Source of the DNA: Pseudomonadota bacterium
GTDB taxonomy: Bacteria > Pseudomonadota > Gammaproteobacteria > Burkholderiales > JAJZQI01
DNA length: 36,648 nt
Direction of reading: 5' to 3'
Assembly (NCBI GenBank): GCA_021851875.1
Contig: JAJZQI010000021.1
Location: 1 to 36,648, forward strand
In this document: positions 28,773-36,050 of the stretch, piece after piece
Layout: every line of letters starts with the position of its first letter
Position numbering within the stretch: position 1 is the stretch's first letter
Program-made: the position numbers and the translations under genes
Notes under the pieces: model-generated
The model's database searches: none
Seen by the model: only the letters and a program-made list of their open reading frames with translations
What the model was told of the DNA's origin: nothing

Positions 28773-29288
28773 ATGCTGGGGATGGATCTTGCCGAAATGG
28801 AGTCTGCCTGTCTGGGCGGGGGCTTGCCCCCGGCCGCAGAAGAACAGATACGCCTGGCTGGCAAGTTCTATCACCAGTATGACCTTGCCCACGATTATCT
28901 GGCGCGGGCGCAGCAACTGGCGCCCGACCATCTGGCGGTAATGATCGGTTTTTACCGCTTTTATTTCTACCAGAACCGTCTGCCCGAGGCGCGTGAGGTG
29001 GCCAAGCAATGTCTGCATCATGCCGCCAAAGCGCTGGGGCTCGCGACAGATTGGCAAGCCATCCAGCCCGAGGATGCCGATTTCAGCCAGTGGGATTCCG
29101 TCTTGCCGCGTTTTTACCTGTTCACTCTGAAGGGCTACGGCTACCTCAGCCTGCGCCTGGGCGACATGGAAACGGGTGAAAGTATCATCACCAAACTGCG
29201 CCAACTCGATCCGCTGGATCGGCTGGGCGGTTCCACTCTCAGCAACGTGCTGGCAAGGATCGGCCATGACGACTATGCCGAAGACTGA
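28773..29288 (+). CDS. TPR-like nif-associated protein (paralogue of the protein at 11521)
   Basis: 171 residues of helical repeats: AGKFYHQYDLAHDYLARAQQ, then IGFYRFYFYQNRLPEAREVA, then FYLFTLKGYGYLSLRLGDME and KLRQLDPLDRLGGSTLSNVL. The same order of motifs occurs in the minus-strand gene at 11521-12000. GAGGGGGTGTC precedes the ATG. No signal or metal motif. It ends inside the next gene (23-nt overlap). Likely a protein-interaction scaffold in FeS or cofactor assembly; partner unknown. Confidence 0.82.
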   Translation: MLGMDLAEMESACLGGGLPPAAEEQIRLAGKFYHQYDLAHDYLARAQQLAPDHLAVMIGFYRFYFYQNRLPEAREVAKQCLHHAAKALGLATDWQAIQPEDADFSQWDSVLPRFYLFTLKGYGYLSLRLGDMETGESIITKLRQLDPLDRLGGSTLSNVLARIGHDDYAED

Positions 29289-30087
29289 CGCCGGCGAAGA
29301 AAACATCGCCGTTGTCGACTGGCTGGGTCAGCCGATCGATTGCAGCCGCTGCAGTCATGCCGACCTGTTGGCCGCGGGCAAATGCCGGCCGGGGCATGCC
29401 TGCGTGCAGGATCGCTACGCCAAGCGCATCGACCGCTTTTTTCACTGGAATCGGGATCTGGCCAATACCTACCTGTCGCACCCGTATTTCGAGGTGCGCG
29501 CAGTGGGAGCCAAATACGCCAGCATTTTCCATCTGGGCAAGCTGGTCAAGGATCCCGATGAAACTGTCCGCATGAGCGTGGCCATGCGTCTGCCGGAAAA
29601 ATACCTGCTGGGCATGCGCAACGATCCGCACCGCGAGGTGCGCATTCGCGTGGCATCGAGGCTTACAGGCGGCGAACTGGCTCCCATGCGGCACGATGAA
29701 GACTATTACGTACGCATGCTGGTGGCGCGCAGGCTGCCGCCCGACATGCTGATTCTCATGCTGGACGACCCCGAGCCGCTGGTACGGGTCGAGGTGGCGC
29801 GCCGTATTCCGGTACAGCGCTTGCCGTCGCTGGCGGCCGATCCGGACGGCGCTGTACGCCTTGCCGTGGCCGAGCGGCTGGAGCCGGAGCAACTGGTGCC
29901 GCTGTTGCAGGATGAAGACTGGCGTATCCGCTATCAGGCGGTTGAACGGGTGAGCGTGGCGCATTTGTGGCCGCTGCAGGCAGACAGCGACCCGGAAGTG
30001 CGCCGGCTGGTGCAGGAGCGGTTGGGATTGATAGACGAACAGAAAGAAAGGCAGGCAGGCAATGGCAAAGATTTCGCGCGACAGTGA
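29266..30087 (+). CDS. Leucine-rich repeat variant (LRV) protein with N-terminal 4Fe-4S motif
   Basis: 273 residues from the ATG at 29266, which has AAGGA six bases upstream. The N-terminus holds Cys-x2-Cys-x11-Cys-x5-Cys (CSRCSHADLLAAGKCRPGHAC, read at ~23-44), the FeS4 motif of the LRV protein crystallised from A. vinelandii. About eight LRV repeats of ~24 residues follow, each with an Asp-Pro/Asp-x-hydrophobic-Arg-x3-Ala-x-Arg-Leu pattern (DPDETVRMSVAMRLP, DPEPLVRVEVARRIP). The superhelix probably docks partner proteins. It overlaps both neighbours, so the operon is tightly coupled. Confidence 0.9.
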   Translation: MTTMPKTDAGEENIAVVDWLGQPIDCSRCSHADLLAAGKCRPGHACVQDRYAKRIDRFFHWNRDLANTYLSHPYFEVRAVGAKYASIFHLGKLVKDPDETVRMSVAMRLPEKYLLGMRNDPHREVRIRVASRLTGGELAPMRHDEDYYVRMLVARRLPPDMLILMLDDPEPLVRVEVARRIPVQRLPSLAADPDGAVRLAVAERLEPEQLVPLLQDEDWRIRYQAVERVSVAHLWPLQADSDPEVRRLVQERLGLIDEQKERQAGNGKDFARQ

Positions 30088-30412
30088 TGTTGTCGAGTTG
30101 AACAGTCCGCCGATTTTCAATTACGGCGACAAGGTACGCTCACGCAAGACCATTCGTAACGACGGCACATTCAACGGTCGTGACATCGGCGAGGTGCTGG
30201 TGAAGAAGGGCGATTACGGTTACGTCACCAGCATCGGCTCATTTTTGCAGCAGTTTTACATCTACGGCGTCGACTTCGTCGAGTACGGCTACAGCGTGGG
30301 CATGCGCGGCAAGGAGCTGGAATTGTTCGACCCGCCGGCCGAGGTGGCAGCGGAAACTACAACCGAAGCAGAAGGAGAGCAGCATGATCGACCAGCGACT
30401 GCCCAAGTATGA
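30062..30412 (+). CDS. nifZ: NifZ (first of two adjacent NifZ-domain proteins)
   Basis: 116 residues. FNYGDKVRSRKTIRNDGTFN and DYGYVTSIGSFLQQFYIYGV with FVEYGYSVGMRGKELEL are characteristic of NifZ, which helps form the second P-cluster in the MoFe protein. The C-terminal ~20 residues are Ala/Thr/Glu-rich. Start overlaps the LRV gene by 26 nt; its own end overlaps the second NifZ gene by 29 nt. Confidence 0.93.
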   Translation: MAKISRDSDVVELNSPPIFNYGDKVRSRKTIRNDGTFNGRDIGEVLVKKGDYGYVTSIGSFLQQFYIYGVDFVEYGYSVGMRGKELELFDPPAEVAAETTTEAEGEQHDRPATAQV

Positions 30413-30629
30413 CTGGGGCCTGAAAGTCAGAACCACCATTGACCTGTTCAACGACGGCAGCTACCCGGACCGCGAACCGGAAGCACTGCTGGCAGCCGAA
30501 GGTTCGCAAGGTGAAATTGTGCAAGTTGGCACCATCGAAGAGCACAACGTACCCATCTACCTGGTTGAGTTTACTGACGGTGCGGTAGTCGGCTGTCTGG
30601 AAGAGGAAATCACGCCCACCATGGCGTGA
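30384..30629 (+). CDS. Second NifZ-domain protein
   Basis: 81 residues. WGLKVRTTIDLFNDGSYPDR and SQGEIVQVGTIEEHNVPIYL with EFTDGAVVGCLEEEITP follow the NifZ domain pattern (basic beta strand, Gly-x-x-Val-x-Val-Gly, partner-binding beta strands). A strong AAGGAG supports the start, although it lies inside the first nifZ in another frame. Two consecutive NifZ domains may act together as a heterodimer or be a split form of a two-domain NifZ. Confidence 0.82.
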   Translation: MIDQRLPKYDWGLKVRTTIDLFNDGSYPDREPEALLAAEGSQGEIVQVGTIEEHNVPIYLVEFTDGAVVGCLEEEITPTMA

Positions 30630-30649
30630 GGACGTAAAGGATTCGTGTC

Positions 30650-31000
30650 ATGGCCCGCTTCCCGGCACCTGTCGCCCTGGCCCGTCAGCCCAATGAGGTG
30701 GACAAGCGCCGCATCGAGAAGGCGCTGCAGGGGCGCAAGCGTTACCGCTATGTAACGCCGCAGGTGCAGTACGTTGACCGGGGTTACCGCATCGTCAGCC
30801 CCTGTTGCTCGCGCAACATCGACCCGGACGGCGGCATTGTGGATGTGGCACGCATCGAATACGTTGAAAGCACGCGTTACTGGTTCCTCTATCGCAAGAA
30901 CCATGACGAAGGGTTGTGGATGCTGCACGGCGAATTCACCACGCTGGATCGCCTGCTGGCCACGTTGAACGAAGATCCAACGAGGGTATTCTGGCAATGA
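30650..31000 (+). CDS. Unknown protein between nifZ and nifS
   Basis: 116 residues, family not identified. Basic N-terminus (DKRRIEKALQGRKRYRYVTP), then YRIVSPCCSRNIDPDGGIVD with a Cys-Cys pair, then RYWFLYRKNHDEGLWMLHGE and TLDRLLATLNEDP. Probably soluble alpha/beta. The stop overlaps the nifS ATG (ATGA), so it is translated with nifS and may work in sulfur transfer; that is context only. Confidence 0.75.
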   Translation: MARFPAPVALARQPNEVDKRRIEKALQGRKRYRYVTPQVQYVDRGYRIVSPCCSRNIDPDGGIVDVARIEYVESTRYWFLYRKNHDEGLWMLHGEFTTLDRLLATLNEDPTRVFWQ

Positions 31001-32142
31001 ACCACTACATATATCTGGACAACAACGCCACCAGCCGGCCGAGCGCAGAGTGCATCGAGGCCGTATATGCCAGCATGCATGGCGGTTATGGCAACCCTTC
31101 AAGCAAGCACCTGTTCGGCGACAACGCGCGCCAGCTGGTGAACGATGCGCGCAAACAGGTGGCGGCGCTGGTCAATGCTGCCCCGGCGGAAATCGTCTTC
31201 ACCTCCGGTGCCACCGAATCCAACTACATGGCCGTCATGGCCGCGCGTGAGCTCAACCCGGGCCGCAATCATGTGGTGCTGAGCGCCATTGAACACCCGT
31301 CCGTGCTGGCGCTGGTCCGCACACTGGAACAGCAGGGCATGCGCGTCAGCCTGGCGCCGGCCGATGCACAGGGGCGTGTCGATCTGGCTGCCTTGAGTGC
31401 GCTGCTGACGGACGACACCGCCCTGCTCAGCCTGATGTGGGCCAACAATGAAACCGGTGTGCTGCAACCGCTCGAGCAGGCGCTGGGCATGGCGCACGCG
31501 CGCGGCATTCTGGTGCACAGCGATGCCGTGCAGGCCGTCGGCAAAGTGCCGGTGGATATCACCGCCGTGCCTATCGACCTGATGTCGTTCACGGCCCACA
31601 AGATGCACGGCCCCATGGGTATCGGTGCGCTGTATGTGCGCAAAGGCATCAAATTGCCGGCATTGTTCGATGGCCATCAGGAACGTCGCCGCCGTGGCGG
31701 TACGGAAAACGTGCCGGGCATTGTCGGCTTCGGCGTGGCCTGCGAGCTGGCAGGCGAACAACTGGCTGAAGAAGCGCTGGTCATTGCCCGTTTGCGTGAC
31801 CGGCTGGAGCAGGGGGTCGTGCGTGACGTGCCGTTTGCCACCATCAATGGCGCCAAGTCGCCGCGCATCCCCAACACCACCAGCATTACCTTCGGCACTT
31901 TACCGGCCGAAGCATTGCTCTCGCGCATGGAAAAGGCCGGCATTTACGCTTCGCAGGGGGCGGCCTGTGCCGCCGGTCAGGTAGAGCCGTCGCATGTGCT
32001 GCTGGCCATGGGCCTCAGTGAAGCGAAGGCGCTGGCAACCGTCCGTTTTTCCCTCAGCCACGAAACCACCGAAGAAAAGATCGACCAGGTGCTGCGCATC
32101 CTGCCCGAACTGATCGGCGCCATGGCGGGGATGGCGGCTTAA
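30997..32142 (+). CDS. nifS: NifS, cysteine desulfurase (nif-dedicated)
   Basis: 381 residues. IYLDNNATSRPSAECIEAVY opens the fold, the PLP Lys is in LMSFTAHKMHGPMGIGALYV, and the catalytic Cys is in YASQGAACAAGQVEPSHVL. The Cys environment (GAACAAG) and shorter C-terminus differ from IscS in this window and fit NifS. It delivers sulfur for nitrogenase cluster building, normally to NifU, which is not seen here; IscU is the likely acceptor. Start overlaps the preceding stop. Confidence 0.93.
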   Translation: MNHYIYLDNNATSRPSAECIEAVYASMHGGYGNPSSKHLFGDNARQLVNDARKQVAALVNAAPAEIVFTSGATESNYMAVMAARELNPGRNHVVLSAIEHPSVLALVRTLEQQGMRVSLAPADAQGRVDLAALSALLTDDTALLSLMWANNETGVLQPLEQALGMAHARGILVHSDAVQAVGKVPVDITAVPIDLMSFTAHKMHGPMGIGALYVRKGIKLPALFDGHQERRRRGGTENVPGIVGFGVACELAGEQLAEEALVIARLRDRLEQGVVRDVPFATINGAKSPRIPNTTSITFGTLPAEALLSRMEKAGIYASQGAACAAGQVEPSHVLLAMGLSEAKALATVRFSLSHETTEEKIDQVLRILPELIGAMAGMAA

Positions 32143-32174
32143 CGACTGTATTAATCACGACAACAGGAAACATC

Positions 32175-32384
32175 ATGAAGATCATGCTGCGCAAAACCAC
32201 CGACGGACTGTCTGTTTACGTTCCGAAAAAGGATCTGGAGGAACCCGTCGTCAGCATGGACAAGGACTCCATGTGGGGTGGCGTGGTCACCCTGGCAAAT
32301 GGCTGGCGTCTCGAGCTGCCGGACATGGCCGACGACACGCCGCTGCCGATCACTGTCGATGCCAAGAAACTCGGGGAGGAATAA
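32175..32384 (+). CDS. nifT: NifT (FixU)
   Basis: 69 residues: MKIMLRKTTDGLSVYVPKKD followed by LEEPVVSMDK and MWGGVVTLANGWRLELP, the standard NifT/FixU pattern. AGGAA precedes the ATG. The role of NifT is not defined; deletion has mild effects in studied diazotrophs. Sits after nifS rather than after nifK. Confidence 0.92.
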   Translation: MKIMLRKTTDGLSVYVPKKDLEEPVVSMDKDSMWGGVVTLANGWRLELPDMADDTPLPITVDAKKLGEE

Positions 32385-32387
32385 GTC

Positions 32388-32657
32388 ATGTTAGCCCAGG
32401 ATGTACTGCAAGCCATTGCCACCGATCTGAACGGCAGCGCGTCCATCCGGGCGCAACTGCCGGCCATGCGCACGCGCCACCCCGGCGTGACCTTCAGCTG
32501 CTGCGATGCGAGCGACATGTCCGGCGAAGAGCCGTATCTGGCCCAGGCCGCATTTAATATTTACCTGATTAACAGCGATGGTCACTGCTGGCATATGACG
32601 GGCGATCCGGAACATGCCACCGGTGTGGTGATAGCGGAAAAGGCGGTGAAAAAATGA
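32388..32657 (+). CDS. Unknown 89-residue protein after nifT
   Basis: Strong GGAGGA before the ATG, which is 3 nt after the nifT stop. Sequence LAQDVLQAIATDLNGSASIR, then RTRHPGVTFSCCDASDMSGE, then NIYLINSDGHCWHMTGDPEH. It has a Cys-Cys and a Cys-Trp-His group, so metal binding is possible. The stop overlaps the next start as ATGA. Family not recognised; position suggests a nif accessory. Confidence 0.75.
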   Translation: MLAQDVLQAIATDLNGSASIRAQLPAMRTRHPGVTFSCCDASDMSGEEPYLAQAAFNIYLINSDGHCWHMTGDPEHATGVVIAEKAVKK

Positions 32658-33808
32658 CCCCCGATACCATTTTTCTCACCGACCCGGACATGTCGGCCAA
32701 CGAACTGTCCACTTTGGAATCGGTTTTGAAAACACCGCGCCTGAGTATGGGGCCGGTGACCGAGCTGTTCGAGAATACGTTCGCCAGCTACGTCGGCCGC
32801 AAATACGGCGTGGCCGTTTCCAGCGGCACTATTGGTTTATGGCTGGTACTGCACGCCTACGGCATCGGGCCGGGCGATGAAGTCATTACCTCGCCGATTT
32901 CCTGGACACAAGTTTCTCATGCGATCACCCTGTGCGGCGCCAAGCCCGTGCTGGCGGACATCGATTACTGGACCGTGACGCTCTCGCCGCTGAAAGTGGC
33001 TGAAAAAATCACCCCCAAAACGCGCGCCATTCTGGCCGGCAATACCAACGGCCATCCGGCGCATTGGGAAGGGCTCACCGCACTGGCACAAGAGCACAAT
33101 CTGCTGTTGCTGGAAGATTCCTGTGAAGCCATCGGTTCACGCTACGGCGGCAAAATGGTGGGTAACTTCGGCGATTGCGCCGTATTCGATTTTTCCCAGC
33201 CCAGCGCGCTGACCTGCGGCGAAGGCGGCATGATCCTCACCGATGACATCGAGATCGCCCGCAAACTGCGCTATATGCGCAATCGCAAGCTGGAAGACCG
33301 CTTCGCTGCTCCGGTGACGGCTTTCCCGCCGCTGCAGGCCGGTATCAGCGAAGTCACTGCGGCTCTGGCTTTTGCCCAGCTCTCGCGCATTGAGCAGATC
33401 CTGGAAAACCGCAAAAAGGTCGAAGGCTATTATCTCAACCACGTGCAAACCTTCGAGGGCATCAAGCCCCCCTACATCGCCCCCGAGGTTGATGAGGTGC
33501 ACTGGTTCCTTTATGTGGTTCACCTCGGCACACGGTTTTCCAAAAGCAGCCGCGACGCCATTCTCAGCGATCTTAAATTGCACGAAGTGGAAGCGTATGC
33601 GTTGTGCCAGCCCATGCACATGCAGTACCACTATCAACAGCAGCATGGCTACAAGAAAACCGATTTCAAGGTAGCTGAAAAAATTGCGGACCGCGCCCTG
33701 GCGCTGCCGTTCCACGCACATCTCGCAGAAGATGAAGTGGGATTTATCGTCGAAACCGCCAAGGATGCTTCAATCAACATCGGGGCGGGGTCAGCGATTT
33801 ATCTGTAG
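32654..33808 (+). CDS. DegT/DnrJ/EryC1-family protein lacking the PLP lysine
   Basis: 384 residues. The fold-type I aminotransferase pattern is intact: YGVAVSSGTIGLWLVLHAYG, GDEVITSPISWTQVSHAITL and the PLP-phosphate/pyridine region LLLLEDSCEAIGSRYGGKMV with its Asp. In the segment FDFSQPSALTCGEGGMI, the family normally reads F-x-F-H-x-x-K-x-x-x-x-G-E-G-G; here Ser184 replaces that Schiff-base lysine. It could be a non-transaminating PLP/PMP enzyme or a structural protein. It is coupled to the upstream gene (ATGA) in the nif operon, so it is not obviously a sugar gene. Confidence 0.85.
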   Translation: MTPDTIFLTDPDMSANELSTLESVLKTPRLSMGPVTELFENTFASYVGRKYGVAVSSGTIGLWLVLHAYGIGPGDEVITSPISWTQVSHAITLCGAKPVLADIDYWTVTLSPLKVAEKITPKTRAILAGNTNGHPAHWEGLTALAQEHNLLLLEDSCEAIGSRYGGKMVGNFGDCAVFDFSQPSALTCGEGGMILTDDIEIARKLRYMRNRKLEDRFAAPVTAFPPLQAGISEVTAALAFAQLSRIEQILENRKKVEGYYLNHVQTFEGIKPPYIAPEVDEVHWFLYVVHLGTRFSKSSRDAILSDLKLHEVEAYALCQPMHMQYHYQQQHGYKKTDFKVAEKIADRALALPFHAHLAEDEVGFIVETAKDASINIGAGSAIYL

Positions 33809-33841
33809 TACCCGTAAATTCAAATATAAGGAAGACGCACT

Positions 33842-34054
33842 ATGACAACCGACGCAATGATTCATGTAGTTTTTGCCCCTGACGGGAGCGTGGTCAATAT
33901 CGCCCACACTCCCACCAACGTGGAGCCGCAAAAATGGTTCAATTTTCTCACACGCAATACGACCAACGCCTACGAGGCCCTGTCCGGCGGTCGCGGAGTT
34001 TTCCGCCTGCCCACCGACGATCTGGGTCGACTGCAAAGCGCCTACGCAGCGTAA
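33842..34054 (+). CDS. Unknown 70-residue protein before the 2Fe2S ferredoxin
   Basis: AAGGAAG before the ATG. MIHVVFAPDGSVVNIAHTPT, then VEPQKWFNFLTRNTTNAYEA and RGVFRLPTDDLGRLQSAY. It looks like a small alpha/beta protein without cysteines. Family not recognised. In the same operon as the DegT-like and ferredoxin genes. Confidence 0.72.
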   Translation: MTTDAMIHVVFAPDGSVVNIAHTPTNVEPQKWFNFLTRNTTNAYEALSGGRGVFRLPTDDLGRLQSAYAA

Positions 34055-34084
34055 TGCAGCTTGTGGTCGTGTGGCTGATTTGCC

Positions 34085-34111
34085 GCGTTCTGAGCCGCCT
34101 GCTCAGAACGC
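34085..34111 (+). other. Perfect 11-bp intergenic hairpin
   Basis: GCGTTCTGAGC pairs exactly with GCTCAGAACGC over a 5-nt loop, in the 108-nt gap between the 70-residue gene and the ferredoxin gene. No T-run follows. Probably an mRNA processing or 3'-end-protecting element that sets different levels on each side, or a leaky terminator. Confidence 0.7.
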
Positions 34112-34162
34112 AGGCCAAGTTTCCCCGTTAACCACACTATCAACTTTAGAAGGACGAGTATC

Positions 34163-34468
34163 ATGCCTAACATTACCGTAAAACCGAGTGGCAACGTTGT
34201 CGCAGCTGCCAGCGGCAGCACCCTTCTCGCCGCCCTGCTGGGCGCCGGCGAACCCATCGCGCACAAGTGCGACGGCAAGGCCGAATGCGGCTCCTGCCAC
34301 ATTTTCCTGCTGGAAGGCCGCAAAGGCGTGTCCAAAATCACCCCTGCTGAGAACGCTAAACTCGACAGCATCGTCGGTGTCGGTTCCAAGTCCCGTCTCG
34401 CCTGCCAGGTTACTCTGGGCGACGAAGACGTGACGGTCGAGCTGCTCGGCTTCGCTTCGGGCTTCTGA
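34163..34468 (+). CDS. [2Fe-2S] ferredoxin, nif-associated
   Basis: 101 residues. AHKCDGKAECGSCHIFLLEG gives Cys-x5-Cys-x2-Cys, with a fourth Cys in SRLACQVTLGDED, a plant/adrenodoxin-like fold. It is related to the Fdx at 19034 but shorter at the ends. Start follows AGAAGGACGAG. Likely an electron carrier for nitrogenase or its assembly. Expressed with the SIR2-like gene 21 nt downstream. Confidence 0.92.
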   Translation: MPNITVKPSGNVVAAASGSTLLAALLGAGEPIAHKCDGKAECGSCHIFLLEGRKGVSKITPAENAKLDSIVGVGSKSRLACQVTLGDEDVTVELLGFASGF

Positions 34469-34489
34469 ACACCCAGACTGGAGACGGCC

Positions 34490-35326
34490 ATGTCCGCCAT
34501 CGAAACGATCATTAACGGCCTTGAACAGGGTCAAATCATTCCTTACCTCGGTTCCGCCGTACTTGAACTGGTCCCCGGTGGCAGTCCCGTGGCCGCCTCG
34601 CCCGAGGCGCTGGCAGCAGAGCTGACGGCCAAGGTGTCCGTGCCTTTCAAGGTGCGCAAACAACTGACCGGCGCTGCCCAGTTCATCGAGAACTTCAAGC
34701 ACCGCAAGACCATTGTGAAACTGATGGACGAAGCCTTCGCCGCATCGGTCGCGCCTACGGCTTTGCAGAGCTATCTGGCCTCGCTCGGCCTGCCGCTCAT
34801 CGTATCCACCTGGTACGACAACGCCATGGAAAATGCCATGCAGGGTCAAGGCAGCTGGGGCATCGCGCAGGGCCTGTCGCAGTCCGAACACTTTGGCGAG
34901 TGGGTGGGCTGGTACCGCCCTGACGGCAGCCCGGCTACCGCAGCCGATGCGGATAGCTGGAAAACCCTGCTGTACCACCCGATCGGCTCCATCAGCCCGG
35001 CGCACAATTATCTGGTGTCCGATTCCGATTACGTTGAGGTGCTGACGGAAATCGATATTCAGACGCCGATTCCGGAAAAGGTGCAGAGCATCCGCAGCGG
35101 ACGCAATTTCCTCTTCCTCGGCTGTTCCTTCAAGAGCCAGCTGGAAAGAACCTTTGCCCGCCAGATCATGAAACGTTCCTCAGACAAACACTGGGCTGTC
35201 ATCACCGGCGAATTGAGCCGCAATGAGAAGCGCTTCCTGGAAGAGCAGAACATCACGCCAATCGACATGAAGCTGGCCGACTTTGCCGATCTGCTGCTGC
35301 AGAAACAGCAGGCGGTGGCTGCCTGA
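34490..35326 (+). CDS. SIR2-like domain protein at the end of the nif operon
   Basis: 278 residues. The order of motifs follows the SIR2-like (SIR2_2) family: IIPYLGSAVLELVPGG (16-31) for the Gly-rich NAD loop, LIVSTWYDNAMENAM (103-117) where the family has TTNYD, YHPIGSI (162-168) around the catalytic His, and FLFLGCSFKSQLERTFARQI (207-226) for the last Gly-x-Ser element. The Asn of TTNYD appears to be Trp here, so NAD hydrolysis may be lost. No extra domain. Preceded by GGAGACGGCC, 21 nt after the ferredoxin. Function in nitrogen fixation unknown. Confidence 0.75.
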   Translation: MSAIETIINGLEQGQIIPYLGSAVLELVPGGSPVAASPEALAAELTAKVSVPFKVRKQLTGAAQFIENFKHRKTIVKLMDEAFAASVAPTALQSYLASLGLPLIVSTWYDNAMENAMQGQGSWGIAQGLSQSEHFGEWVGWYRPDGSPATAADADSWKTLLYHPIGSISPAHNYLVSDSDYVEVLTEIDIQTPIPEKVQSIRSGRNFLFLGCSFKSQLERTFARQIMKRSSDKHWAVITGELSRNEKRFLEEQNITPIDMKLADFADLLLQKQQAVAA

Positions 35327-35355
35327 TACAGCCGCAATACCGATCCCCTCTTGCG

Positions 35356-35388
35356 CCGTTCCCGCCTTTTGGGCGGGGCGGTTTTTTT
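35356..35388 (+). terminator. Rho-independent terminator after the SIR2-like gene
   Basis: CCCGCC / GGCGGG core with outer CCG / CGG pairs and a seven-T tract, 30 nt after the stop. It ends the nifB-to-SIR2 operon. Confidence 0.88.
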
Positions 35389-35453
35389 GCCTTGGAGGAA
35401 GGAAAGGCAAACGGATAAAGGGGGAACTGAATCGGGCAAGGCGTGTAAAAAGG

Positions 35454-35684
35454 TCAGAACTTCGGTTTTTCCGACTTGCTGAAATTGCTGAAATGGCCTT
35501 CCTTGTTGGCCTGGGCGCGGGCGCGCTGGATGATTTGTTTGGTTTTGCCCTGCGGTGCGGTCAACGACAGCATTTTTTCCAGGTCCTCGCTGCCGCACTT
35601 GGGGCAGACCAGTCGCGTATCGCTGCGTACCAGCAGCTCAAACGTTTCATCGCAGGCTTTGCAGTGGTAGTCGTATAAGGGCAT
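35454..35684 (-). CDS. FmdB-family zinc-ribbon protein
   Basis: 76 residues. MPLYDYHCKACDETFELLVR and LVCPKCGSEDLEKML hold two Cys-x2-Cys knuckles of the FmdB/CxxC_CXXC_SSSS family. The basic tail (IIQRARAQANKEGHFSNFSK) is disordered-looking. TAGGAA precedes the ATG. Such proteins are proposed regulators or metal sensors; the specific role is not known. Follows two unknown genes on the same strand, 10 nt gap. Confidence 0.85.
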   Translation of the reverse strand: MPLYDYHCKACDETFELLVRSDTRLVCPKCGSEDLEKMLSLTAPQGKTKQIIQRARAQANKEGHFSNFSKSEKPKF

Positions 35685-35694
35685 GGTTGCATTC

Positions 35695-36048
35695 CTACAG
35701 AGTCATTTCGAACAATTTTGGCTGGTTGTGGCGGTAAATCCGCAGCCACGTTAACGTGGCAGGAATCAGCGAACGCACTGCAAACCACAGGGCGTCGTCG
35801 CCGATCAGGCCGCCCCTGGCCAGATTGCCGGCGCAGGCGCGCCAACCTTCCCAATCGATTTCTGGCAGGCTGGCTTTGCTTTCCGTCGGCATGTGCGCCA
35901 CCGTGTCGCTGATGGTGTCCACCTTCCGGCGGACTTCCATGCGCGTCAGGCGGGACTGGAGGAATTCATCGATTTCCAGCCCCTCTGTCAACGTCAGGAC
36001 ATCAATGCCGGCCTGTTCGATAATGGACAACATGGCACCCAGCAGCAT
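35695..36048 (-). CDS. Unknown 117-residue protein
   Basis: Not recognised. Helical throughout: MLSIIEQAGIDVLTLTEGLE, LQSRLTRMEVRRKVDTISDT, then WEGWRACAGNLARGG and ALWFAVRSLIPATLTWLRIY near the C-terminus. No membrane helix or metal motif. The ATG is 2 nt after the upstream stop; a second in-frame ATG five codons later is possible. Part of a three-gene minus-strand unit. Confidence 0.7.
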   Translation of the reverse strand: MLLGAMLSIIEQAGIDVLTLTEGLEIDEFLQSRLTRMEVRRKVDTISDTVAHMPTESKASLPEIDWEGWRACAGNLARGGLIGDDALWFAVRSLIPATLTWLRIYRHNQPKLFEMTL

Positions 36049-36050
36049 GG

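Noticed and set aside
30997-32142. Possibility that nifS is a second iscS
   Set aside because: Its Cys region (GAACAAG), length and lack of the IscS C-terminal tail fit NifS, and it is coupled to nifT.
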